DNA of 64,000 bases, from NCBI RefSeq assembly GCF_900102175.1, contig NZ_FNKN01000001.1:992001-1056000 (forward strand). The letters run 5' to 3'. Source of the stretch: Microbacterium sp. cf332. Its GTDB lineage: Bacteria; Actinomycetota; Actinomycetes; Actinomycetales; Microbacteriaceae. Positions 16,731 to 23,980 of the stretch are shown here, in pieces; the stretch's first letter is position 1; each line of letters opens with the position of its first letter. The translations under genes were made by a program, and so were the position numbers. Below the pieces are notes generated by a model that worked only from the letters and a program-made list of their open reading frames with translations, was not told where the DNA came from and did not search any database.

Positions 16731-17768
16731 TCACACGGCGGCGTCCCCGACCCACGACACCCGACCCTCGTGGCGGTTGCGGACGTCGAAGAGGTGACCG
16801 ACCCGCTTGTAGTAGTGCAGCAGGATCGCGCGGTCGAGCACGCGCAACTCGAGGCTGCGCGCCAGTTCGGCCTCGACCGCGGTCGCCTCGGCCAGATCGC
16901 GCAGCCAGACGATGACGTACAGATTAGAGGCGCCCCCCGCGAGGGCGGCGCACATGCGCGTCATCGGCATGACGGCGATCTCGGATGCCGTCGCCTCGAG
17001 GCGTCCCGCGGGGACCACGAGCCACAGCGCGAGCGCGTGGGGCCACATCGTCTGCTCGAGCGAGACGTCGATGCGCTGCGTGATCCACCCGCGCTCGAGC
17101 ACCCGTCGGACGACGCGGCGCGCGTGCGCCTCCGACACCCCGAGCTCGCGCGCGACGTCCGCGGGCGCGACCCGGCCATCCGCCTCGAGCATTCGGAGCA
17201 CCGGCCGCCACTGGGCCTCGAGCGCATGCTCACCACGCGGATCCGGGTCCGCATCGCCGGAGCCCGCGGCAGCCGCCGTCTCGGGCGAGCCGACCGCGCG
17301 CCACCGGGAGCCCTCCGAGAACATGCGCGTGACGATCGTCGACCGGACCCCGGTCACCGCCTCGTGGGTCGCCACCCGCGACTGGATCAGCCGGCGGAAC
17401 TGCTCCATGTCATCCGCGACGATCGTGACGACGAGGTCGCGTTCCCCCGTCATGCCGGTGACGGAAAGGAACTTCGGCTCGCTGCGCAGCTGCACCGCGA
17501 CCTCGTCGACCGTCCCCGGGCGGCACCGGACCTCGACGAGCCCCGTCACGAGGCCCGGGGCGGTCACCGCGTAGGCCGACGACCACGCGGCTCCGGCCTC
17601 GACGAGCGCCTCCCACCGGCGCCGCGCCGTCGGCGGGCTTACCCCCACCGTTCGCGCGACACGCGCCCACGAGGCCCGCGGTGCGTGTTGCAGCGCGGTG
17701 ATGAGAGCGAGGTCCGAATCCGACAGATCATGCGGGTGGACGGGCGTCGACGAACGCATATCACTCAT
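16731..17768 (-). CDS. Lrp/AsnC family regulator with two tandem AsnC units
   Basis: A 345-residue regulator built from two AsnC-like halves. The first helix-turn-helix (ALITALQHAPRASWARVAR and SPPTARRRWEALVEAG) is followed by a RAM-like ligand domain. A second helix-turn-helix follows (RMLEADGRVAPADVARELG and SEAHARRVVRRVLERGW) with a second ligand domain. Such double-length AsnC proteins are common in actinobacteria. It is divergent from the AbgT-M20 operon, which it presumably controls in response to a small metabolite. The open frame continues upstream of ATG 17768, but only this part has AsnC character. Confidence 0.85.
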   Translation of the reverse strand: MSDMRSSTPVHPHDLSDSDLALITALQHAPRASWARVARTVGVSPPTARRRWEALVEAGAAWSSAYAVTAPGLVTGLVEVRCRPGTVDEVAVQLRSEPKFLSVTGMTGERDLVVTIVADDMEQFRRLIQSRVATHEAVTGVRSTIVTRMFSEGSRWRAVGSPETAAAAGSGDADPDPRGEHALEAQWRPVLRMLEADGRVAPADVARELGVSEAHARRVVRRVLERGWITQRIDVSLEQTMWPHALALWLVVPAGRLEATASEIAVMPMTRMCAALAGGASNLYVIVWLRDLAEATAVEAELARSLELRVLDRAILLHYYKRVGHLFDVRNRHEGRVSWVGDAAV

Positions 17769-17792
17769 TCTCGCAGCTTCCGAGGTCCGGAT

Positions 17793-17867
17793 CGATCGTC
17801 GTAACCTGCTCGAGACACGCAATCGGCACGATCGCTGCATCGCGCATCCCCAGCGCGACGACGATCG
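17793..17867. promoter_or_regulatory. Spaced inverted repeat in the AsnC/abgT divergent promoter region
   Basis: CGATCGTCGT (17793-17802) and ACGACGATCG (17858-17867) are perfect 10-bp inverted arms with centres 65 bp apart (about six helical turns), flanking both promoters. AsnC-type octamers often wrap DNA between distant sites. Confidence 0.4.
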
Positions 17868-17879
17868 GAAAGAGTGCCC

Positions 17880-19427
17880 ATGGCCGCCCAAAGCACCACC
17901 GCTCTGACGCTCGCCCACGCCCCCGGGGTGGGTGGACGCATCCTCCGCAGCATCGAACGCGTCGGCAACCGGCTGCCGCATCCGTTCTATCTGTTCCTGA
18001 TCATCGCAGGGCTGGTGGCGATCGCCTCCGGCATCGCGAGCGCCCTGGGCGCTCGGACGCTCGACCCGGCGACGGGCGAGACGGTGCCCGTGCGAAGCAT
18101 CCTCTCGCCCGAGGGCGCGGTGTACGCGCTGACCTCGGCGATCGAGAACTTCGTGTCGTTCCCGCCGCTCGGTCTGATCATCACCGTCATGCTCGGCATC
18201 GGCCTGGCCGAGCGTCTCGGACTGCTCAAGAGCGCGATGCGGGGCGCCGTCCTGGCCGCTCCGCGGTGGGCGGTGACCTTCGTCGTCGTGCTCGTCAGCC
18301 TCATGGGCAACCTCGCCTCCGACTCGGCGATGGTCATCCTCCCGCCGCTCGCGGCGGCCGCCTTCCTCGCGGCGGGACGGCATCCGCTCGCGGGCTTCGC
18401 CGCGTCGTACGCCGCCGTCGTCGCAGGCTTCAGCGCCAACGTCGTGCCGGCGGGCACCGACGTGCTGCTCTCTGGCATCACCACCTCGGCCGCGCAGATC
18501 GTCGACCCGGACGCGTCGGTCTCCCCCCTCGCCAACTACTTCTTCATGGCCACCTCGACGCTCATCCTCGCGGTCGTCATCACGGTCATGTGCCAGCATT
18601 ACGTCGAGCCGCGTCTGACGCCCTATCAGGGCGGACTCGCGGACGACGACGCTGCGCGGCCGCTCGACGCGCGCGAGCGGCGCGGCCTGCGCGTCGCCGC
18701 TCTCGCAGTCGTGCTCTACCTCGCGATCGTCGCGACCGCCGTGCTGCTGCCCGGCTCCCCGCTGCAGGGAGAGGGCGGGCAGATCCTGCGGTCGCCCTTC
18801 ATGACCGCGCTGCCCATCTTCATCCTGTTCCTGTTCCTCGTCGCGGGCATCGCCTACGGGCTCGCCGCGAGGACGCTCACCCGTGCCGGCGAGGTGCCGG
18901 AGCACATGACCGCGGCGGTGCGCGACCTCGTCCCCTTCATCGTCGTGATCTTCACCGCGGCGCAGGCCATCGCGTGGTTCAACTGGTCGCAGCTCGGACT
19001 GCTGCTGGCGACCTCGGGCGCCGAGGCCATGGAATCCTCGGGGCTCGGGGGCATCGGCGGTCTGCTCCTGTTCAGCCTCTTCTGCACCATCCCGGCCCTG
19101 CTGCTCGCGAGCGGCTCGGCCCTGTGGACCCTGCTCGCGCCGATCTTCGTGCCGATGTTCATGCTCACGGGCATCGACCCGGCGTACGTGCAGGCGGCGT
19201 TCCGCATCACCGATTCGGCGACCAACCCTCTCGTGCCCATGAACCCGATGCTGCCGGTCGTGCTCGGCCTGCTGCAGCGCTGGGAGCCGAAGGCGGGGCT
19301 CGGCACCCTCTTCGGCCTCGTGATCCCGTTCACCTTCGTCATCTGGGGCGTCTGGCTGCTGCAGTTCCTCGTCTGGGGTCTGCTCGGACTTCCCGTCGGC
19401 CCCGGGCACGGGCTCGAGCTGTCCTGA
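17880..19427 (+). CDS. AbgT family transporter
   Basis: A 515-residue membrane protein of the AbgT family, first described for uptake of p-aminobenzoyl-glutamate in Escherichia coli; some relatives export sulfonamides. Family signatures are NRLPHPFYLF near residue 32, GLIITVMLGIGLAE, the hairpin region MGNLASDSAMVILPPLAA, GFSANVVPAGTD, and DSATNPLVPMNPMLP near the C terminus. GGAAAG six nt upstream supports ATG 17880. It is followed by an M20 amidohydrolase gene after 38 bp, the same transporter-hydrolase pairing as in abgABT. Confidence 0.9.
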   Translation: MAAQSTTALTLAHAPGVGGRILRSIERVGNRLPHPFYLFLIIAGLVAIASGIASALGARTLDPATGETVPVRSILSPEGAVYALTSAIENFVSFPPLGLIITVMLGIGLAERLGLLKSAMRGAVLAAPRWAVTFVVVLVSLMGNLASDSAMVILPPLAAAAFLAAGRHPLAGFAASYAAVVAGFSANVVPAGTDVLLSGITTSAAQIVDPDASVSPLANYFFMATSTLILAVVITVMCQHYVEPRLTPYQGGLADDDAARPLDARERRGLRVAALAVVLYLAIVATAVLLPGSPLQGEGGQILRSPFMTALPIFILFLFLVAGIAYGLAARTLTRAGEVPEHMTAAVRDLVPFIVVIFTAAQAIAWFNWSQLGLLLATSGAEAMESSGLGGIGGLLLFSLFCTIPALLLASGSALWTLLAPIFVPMFMLTGIDPAYVQAAFRITDSATNPLVPMNPMLPVVLGLLQRWEPKAGLGTLFGLVIPFTFVIWGVWLLQFLVWGLLGLPVGPGHGLELS

Positions 19428-19465
19428 TCCCCCGCGCACCCCACCCGTCCCCCAGAAGGAGACCC

Positions 19466-20692
19466 ATGCCCACCCCCACCACGCGACCCGCGACCGCCTC
19501 CGCCACGGCCGCGATGCCGGCCACCCTCGACGGCCTGCGGCCGTCGCTCGCCGGGCACCTCGACACCCTCGTCGACATCGCCGCCGACCTTCACGCGCAC
19601 CCCGAGATCCGCTTCACCGAGCATCACGCCGCCGCGCGCCTCACCTCCGAGCTCGAGCGGGCGGGTTTCTCCGTGGATCGGGGCTTCGCCGGTCTCGACA
19701 CGGCGTTCGTGGGTCGGTGGTCGCCGCCGGGCGCCGCCGACGACGCACCCACGGTCGCGATCTTCTGCGAGTTCGACGCTCTCGAGGAGATCGGCCATGC
19801 CTGCGGGCACAACCTCATCGCCGCCTGCGGCGTCGGAGCGGCGCTGCTGGTCAAGGACGCTCTGACGGCGGAACCCGTGGACGCGAAACTCGTCGTGATC
19901 GGCAGCCCGGGCGAGGAGGGCGCCGCGGGCAAGGTGCCGATGATCGAGGCGGGCGTGCTCGACGGTGTCGACATCGCGATCATGGTCCATCCCGCGGGCA
20001 CCGACGCCGTGCGCGGCTCGTCGCTCTCACGCGTCGCCCTCGACGTCGACTTTCATGGGCGCGCCGCCCACGCGGCGGCGGCGCCCGAGCGGGGCCGCAA
20101 CGCGCTCGACGGTGCGACGTTGTCGCTGACGGCGATCGGGATGCTGCGCCAGCAGCTGACCGACGACGTGCGCGTCCACGCGATCATCACGAACGGCGGC
20201 GAGGCGCCCAACATCATCCCCGAGCACGCTGCGCTGCGGATCTTCGTGCGGGCCGGCGATCGCGAGCATCTGCTGAGCGACGTCGTGCCCCGCGTGCGCG
20301 CATGCTTCGAAGGTGCTGCGCTCGCGACCGGCACCACGGTCGAGATCGCCGAGAACACCCCGCCCTACTTCTCGCTCCGCGCCAACCCGACGCTCGCCGA
20401 CCTCGCCGAGGCGGCGTACGGCGTGCTCGGTCGCGAGCTCGAGCCCGACCCGACGCTCGGCGGATCGACCGACATGGGCAACGTCTCGCACGTCGTGCCG
20501 GCGATCCATCCGATGATCCGCCTCGTCGCCGACGCGGTCCCGCATACGCGCGACTTCGCGGCCTCCGCCGGCGACCCCGACCTGGCTCGCAGCACGATCG
20601 CCGACGGCGCGCTCATGCTCGCCGCCACGGCGCTCGCGGCCGTACGCGATCCCGCGGTCATCGCGGACGCCAAGGAGTCCTTCGCGTCGTGA
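19466..20692 (+). CDS. M20 family amidohydrolase (AbgB-like)
   Basis: A 408-residue zinc-dependent amidohydrolase. Metal and catalytic motifs are FCEFDALEEIGHACGHN (about residues 96-112), GSPGEEG with the catalytic Glu pair, HPAG and a dimerisation lid with HGRAAHAAAAPERGRNALD. It has the layout of p-aminobenzoyl-glutamate hydrolase subunit B and of related N-acyl amino acid amidohydrolases. AGAAGGAG precedes the ATG. In an operon with AbgT, its substrate is probably a folate catabolite or another N-acyl-glutamate/dipeptide taken up by that transporter (inference from context). Confidence 0.88.
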   Translation: MPTPTTRPATASATAAMPATLDGLRPSLAGHLDTLVDIAADLHAHPEIRFTEHHAAARLTSELERAGFSVDRGFAGLDTAFVGRWSPPGAADDAPTVAIFCEFDALEEIGHACGHNLIAACGVGAALLVKDALTAEPVDAKLVVIGSPGEEGAAGKVPMIEAGVLDGVDIAIMVHPAGTDAVRGSSLSRVALDVDFHGRAAHAAAAPERGRNALDGATLSLTAIGMLRQQLTDDVRVHAIITNGGEAPNIIPEHAALRIFVRAGDREHLLSDVVPRVRACFEGAALATGTTVEIAENTPPYFSLRANPTLADLAEAAYGVLGRELEPDPTLGGSTDMGNVSHVVPAIHPMIRLVADAVPHTRDFAASAGDPDLARSTIADGALMLAATALAAVRDPAVIADAKESFAS

Positions 20693-20713
20693 CCGCAGGG
20701 CGTGCCCGCCGCG

Positions 20714-21493
20714 TCAGTTGAGGGGGCGCGTCGAGGGCGGGATGACGCCGTTCGCGTACAGCTGCTGGGCGACGTCCTGCAACGCCGTCAGAGCCACCCG
20801 CTGGGTCGTGGGGCCGTAGGAGATGCGTGCGACCCCGAGATCCTGATACTCCGCGGCCGTGAGTGCGCCCGGCAGCCCGATCACACTGAGCTTGCGCTCA
20901 CCGAGGCCGTCAACCAGCTGACGGGTGATGTCGGCGTCGAGGATGCCCGGCACGAAGACGAGGTCGGCGCCGGCGTCGAGGAAGGCACGGCCGCGCTCGA
21001 TGGCGTCGGCGATCGACTCCTCGGTCGAACGGTCGCCCGCGCGGACGAACGCGTCGGTCCGCGCGTTGAGGGCGAAGGGCACGCCCTCGGCCTCGCCGGC
21101 GCGCACGATCGCCTCGACCGCGCGGACGGCGTCGCCGATCGGCTGGAGCCGGTCTTCGACGTTCGCGCCGACGATCCCGACGCCGATCGCGCGGCGGGTG
21201 GTCTCGCCCGGGTCGCCGAAGCCGGCGTCGAGGTCGGCGGTCACCGGAATGTCGCCGGCGACCGAGACGATGCGTCCGACCATGTCGAGGACCAGCTCGA
21301 GCGGGATGTCGGTGCCGTCCTCGTAGCCGAAGGTCGCGGCGATCGAATGGCCGGCGGTCGCGATGGCGCGGGTCTCGGGCAGGGCGAGGATCGCCTCGGC
21401 CGAGACGACGTCCCAGACGTTCACCACCCGGAGGATCTCGGGGGCGGCGTGGAGGTCGGAGAGGGTCTGGGCGCGCTCGGCGGGAGTGGTCAT
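20714..21493 (-). CDS. Isocitrate lyase/PEP mutase superfamily protein
   Basis: A 259-residue TIM-barrel protein of the PEP phosphonomutase-like group (PF13714). Recognisable parts are NVWDVVSA, ATAGHSIAATFGY, PVTADLDAGFGD (magnesium-binding acidic strand), GIVGANVED, and NARTDAF. The catalytic KKCGH loop of isocitrate lyases is absent, so carboxyphosphoenolpyruvate or 2-methylisocitrate-like chemistry or another C-C/P-C lyase role is more likely; the substrate is unknown. ATG 21493 has a TAACGT -10 box 8 nt upstream, so the mRNA is probably leaderless. Confidence 0.82.
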   Translation of the reverse strand: MTTPAERAQTLSDLHAAPEILRVVNVWDVVSAEAILALPETRAIATAGHSIAATFGYEDGTDIPLELVLDMVGRIVSVAGDIPVTADLDAGFGDPGETTRRAIGVGIVGANVEDRLQPIGDAVRAVEAIVRAGEAEGVPFALNARTDAFVRAGDRSTEESIADAIERGRAFLDAGADLVFVPGILDADITRQLVDGLGERKLSVIGLPGALTAAEYQDLGVARISYGPTTQRVALTALQDVAQQLYANGVIPPSTRPLN

Positions 21494-21500
21494 GCCGCTC

Positions 21501-21506
21501 ACGTTA
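21501..21506 (-). promoter_or_regulatory. -10 element TAACGT of a leaderless promoter
   Basis: On the minus strand TAACGT ends 8 nt before ATG 21493. It also contains the only other plausible start (GTG 21502), making that start unlikely. Confidence 0.45.
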
Positions 21507-21574
21507 ACCGCGCTCTGCCCGCTGCGGGCCGATGTTGCGGTGATCGTCCCCGCATGGCAGGTGACGATCCGCCC

Positions 21575-21697
21575 TCATCCCTGGCGGCCCTTGTACCGCG
21601 GATTCAGCCTGTTGATGACGAAGACGCGGCCCCGACGACGCACGACCTGGGCTCCCGGCTGCTTCTTCAGCGACTTCAGTGATGCACGGACCTTCAT
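21575..21697 (-). CDS. rpmJ: 50S ribosomal protein bL36, cysteine-free (zinc-independent) paralogue
   Basis: A 40-residue basic protein beginning [19 protein letters not shown] and ending NPRYKGRQG. It aligns with bL36 but has none of the Cys/His zinc ligands of the housekeeping form. Such C-minus paralogues replace zinc-containing ribosomal proteins when zinc is scarce. GGAGG lies six nt before the ATG. It is divergent from a CobW-like gene, with a 17-bp Zur-like palindrome between them. Confidence 0.9.
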   Translation of the reverse strand: MKVRASLKSLKKQPGAQVVRRRGRVFVINRLNPRYKGRQG

Positions 21698-21709
21698 GTC
21701 GACCTCCTA

Positions 21710-21726
21710 TTGATAACTCTTATCAA
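21710..21726. promoter_or_regulatory. Zur-box-like palindrome TTGATAA-N3-TTATCAA
   Basis: A perfect 7-bp inverted repeat with a 3-nt spacer lies between the divergent bL36 and CobW-like genes, 13 bp before the bL36 start and about 8 bp before a TACGGT -10 box for the opposite gene. Position, symmetry and neighbouring genes fit repression by Zur at both promoters. The exact Zur consensus of this genus was not checked. Confidence 0.7.
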
Positions 21727-21779
21727 CAAGAAGGTACGGTGGATGCTCGACCACCACAACCCGAGCGGAAGAGGACACC

Positions 21780-22709
21780 GTGACCACGCACCTCGCGATC
21801 ACCGGCGTCTGCAGCGCAGAACGTCGTCGCTACGCACGCCTCACCGTCGCCTCCGGGCGCCGCCGCTCGCTGCACGTCGTCGACCTCGCGAGCGACACCG
21901 ACCCGCCGCTGCTCCATACGACCCTGCACGGCATGCCCTCCCTCTGCGTGGTCGACGCCCGCCACGGCCTCGACGACCTGCGCGACGAATCCCCGCTGCG
22001 CCGCTTCGTCCCGCTCGGCGACGGTCGTGCGGATGTCGGCGCGCGTGCCCGCCTCGCCGCACAACTGATCGAGTCGGCGAGCGCCATCGTGATCGTGAGC
22101 TGGGAGGCGGTGCCGACGGCCGAGCTGTCGATCCTCATGGCGGTGTGCTCGCACCTCGCGCCGACGGCGCGCATCCGGCTGAGTCGAGGCGTCGGCGACG
22201 ACCTCGCCGCGTTCGGCTTCGGGACGACGCTGCCGGTGCACGACGCCGGGGACCGCGCCGGCTGGACCCGCGCGCTCAACGGCGAGCACGACCCGTTCCT
22301 CACCGACCCGCGCGTCACGACGACGCGGTACGAACAGCTGCGCCCGTTCCACCCCGGGCGCCTCGTGCTCGCGCTCGAGATGCTCGACTCCGGTTCGTGC
22401 GGCCTGCTGCTGCGTTCGGTCGGAGTCTGCCGGGTTGCGACGCGGCCGACGATCCCCGCGCGGTGGGAGCAGGCGGGATCGGCGATGTGGATCGATCCCA
22501 TCGACGGGGCCCACGGGCTCGACGACGTCGGCCAGGACCTCGCGTTGACGGGCGTCGACCTGAACCCGGCTGCCGTGCGGCTGGTGCTCGATGCCGCGGT
22601 CCTCGACGACGCGGAGCTGGCCGCGGGTTCCGGACTGTGGCGGACGCTGCCCGACCCGCTTCCCGCATGGCGGGTCGCCGTCGGGACCGATGACGCGACG
22701 GCGGACTGA
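21780..22709 (+). CDS. CobW/COG0523-like protein with degenerate GTPase domain
   Basis: A 309-residue protein whose C-terminal third carries the CobW C-terminal domain hallmarks: RPFHPGRLVLALE near 196, LLLRSVGVCRVATRP, and WEQAGSAMWIDP. The N-terminal half keeps only the outline of the G domain. The Walker A loop is replaced by TGVCSAERRR, the metal-binding CxCC motif is missing, and the NKxD position reads SWEA. It is therefore unlikely to bind GTP in the usual way. GTG 21780 follows GGAAGAGG. Location across a Zur-like box from C-minus bL36 suggests a zinc-starvation role, perhaps in ribosome remodelling or metal handling. Confidence 0.72.
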   Translation: MTTHLAITGVCSAERRRYARLTVASGRRRSLHVVDLASDTDPPLLHTTLHGMPSLCVVDARHGLDDLRDESPLRRFVPLGDGRADVGARARLAAQLIESASAIVIVSWEAVPTAELSILMAVCSHLAPTARIRLSRGVGDDLAAFGFGTTLPVHDAGDRAGWTRALNGEHDPFLTDPRVTTTRYEQLRPFHPGRLVLALEMLDSGSCGLLLRSVGVCRVATRPTIPARWEQAGSAMWIDPIDGAHGLDDVGQDLALTGVDLNPAAVRLVLDAAVLDDAELAAGSGLWRTLPDPLPAWRVAVGTDDATAD

Positions 22710-22719
22710 TCCGGTCCGC

Positions 22720-22750
22720 CGTTCACCGGGCGTTCACCGGCGGGTGATGC
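22720..22750. promoter_or_regulatory. Tandem CGTTCACCGG repeat before chrA
   Basis: CGTTCACCGG occurs at 22720-22729 and again at 22731-22740, an 11-bp period. It is followed by GGGTGA, so that TCACC-GGC-GGGTGA forms a dyad. It could be an operator for the ChrA gene starting at 22760. Confidence 0.3.
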
Positions 22751-22759
22751 GCTGAGCGG

Positions 22760-23980
22760 GTGTCGCAGATCGCCGCCGTCCTCGCGGTGTTCCTGCGGCT
22801 GGGAACGACCTCGTTCGGCGGGCCCGTCGCGCACCTGGGCTACTTCCGCGAGGAGTTCGTGGTCCGCCGTCGATGGATCGGCGAACGGGCCTATGCCGAG
22901 CTCGTGGCCCTCTGCCAGTTCCTGCCCGGGCCTGCCTCCAGTCAGGTCGGCTTCGCGATCGGGCTGCAGCGGGCGGGGCTCGCTGGCGCCCTCGTCGCGT
23001 TCTCGGCGTTCACGCTCCCCTCCGCTGCACTCATGGTCGGGGCCGCCGCGGGCATCCGCATCGCCGACGGCCCGGTCGTGCGCGGCGTGATCGACGGCCT
23101 CACGGTGGTCGCGGTGGCCGTCGTCGCCCATGCCGTCTGGGGGATGGCACGCTCGCTCGCACCGGATCGGTCCCGGGGCGCCATCGCCGTCGTCGCCGCC
23201 GCCGCGGTCCTCCTCGTGGGAGGCCCGGTCGCCCAGATCGCGGCGATCGCTGCGGGAGCAGCCGCGGGCGGGCTCTGGCTGCGACACTCGGCCACCGACG
23301 TTCCGGCCGGCGGATCCCTGATCCCGGCCCTGCCGGACGACGGCTTCCCCGCCGTCGGGCGCCGCGTGGGGATCGCTTGTCTGGCACTGCTGGGGACGCT
23401 GCTGGTCGCTCTGCCGATCGCCGGCCGCGCCACGGGGAGCGGAGGCCTCGCCCTCTTCGACGCCTTCTTCCGCTCGGGCGTCCTCGTCTTCGGCGGTGGC
23501 CATGTCGTGCTGCCCCTCCTCGAGGGCGCCGTGGTCGCGCCCGGGTGGGTCGAGACCGACGCCTTCGTGGCCGGCTACGGCGCCGCGCAAGCCCTTCCCG
23601 GACCGCTCTTCGCCTTCGCCGCCTACCTCGGCGCGCTTTCGAGCGTCGGCCCCGGCGGTGTCGCCGGTGCCGCCATCGCGCTCGCGGGGATCTTCCTCCC
23701 CGGGTTCCTGCTGCTCCTCGGTGCGCTACCCGTCTGGGCCTCGCTGCGCCGCCACCCGGTGGCCGCCGCCGCGGTCCGCGGCGCCAACGCAGCGGTCGTC
23801 GGCGTCCTGGCCGCCGCGCTATACGACCCTGTGTTCACGAGCGCCATCACCGACGTCCCGCGGTTCGCGCTCGCGCTGGTCTGCTTCGGGCTGCTGGCGA
23901 TCTGGCGGACGCCCGCGTGGGCGGTCGTGCTCGCGGGCGCCGCCGCGGGAGCGGTGTCCGCGGTCGCGTTCAGCGGGTGA
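22760..23980 (+). CDS. chrA: Chromate transporter, ChrA family (two-domain)
   Basis: A 406-residue membrane protein with duplicated CHR domains. The first half holds FGGPVAHLGYFREEFV (about residues 19-34) and QFLPGPASSQVGFAIGLQRAG. The second repeats the motif as FGGGHVVLPLLEG and AQALPGPLFAFAAYLG. ChrA proteins extrude chromate by proton antiport. No chrB-like regulator gene is adjacent. Its last 11 bases overlap the end of the convergent MFS gene. GTG 22760 is the only start before the conserved region; no strong ribosome site is visible. Confidence 0.9.
   Translation: MSQIAAVLAVFLRLGTTSFGGPVAHLGYFREEFVVRRRWIGERAYAELVALCQFLPGPASSQVGFAIGLQRAGLAGALVAFSAFTLPSAALMVGAAAGIRIADGPVVRGVIDGLTVVAVAVVAHAVWGMARSLAPDRSRGAIAVVAAAAVLLVGGPVAQIAAIAAGAAAGGLWLRHSATDVPAGGSLIPALPDDGFPAVGRRVGIACLALLGTLLVALPIAGRATGSGGLALFDAFFRSGVLVFGGGHVVLPLLEGAVVAPGWVETDAFVAGYGAAQALPGPLFAFAAYLGALSSVGPGGVAGAAIALAGIFLPGFLLLLGALPVWASLRRHPVAAAAVRGANAAVVGVLAAALYDPVFTSAITDVPRFALALVCFGLLAIWRTPAWAVVLAGAAAGAVSAVAFSG

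Noticed and set aside
17769..19439. In-frame extension of the AsnC regulator to a 902-residue protein
   Set aside because: The extra 557 residues are antisense to abgT, low-complexity Arg/Glu/Asp/His and without AsnC similarity.
21503..21574. Possible further small ribosomal paralogue beside bL36
   Set aside because: The 72-bp gap has no start with a ribosome site and no basic small frame; the C-minus set here consists of bL36 alone.
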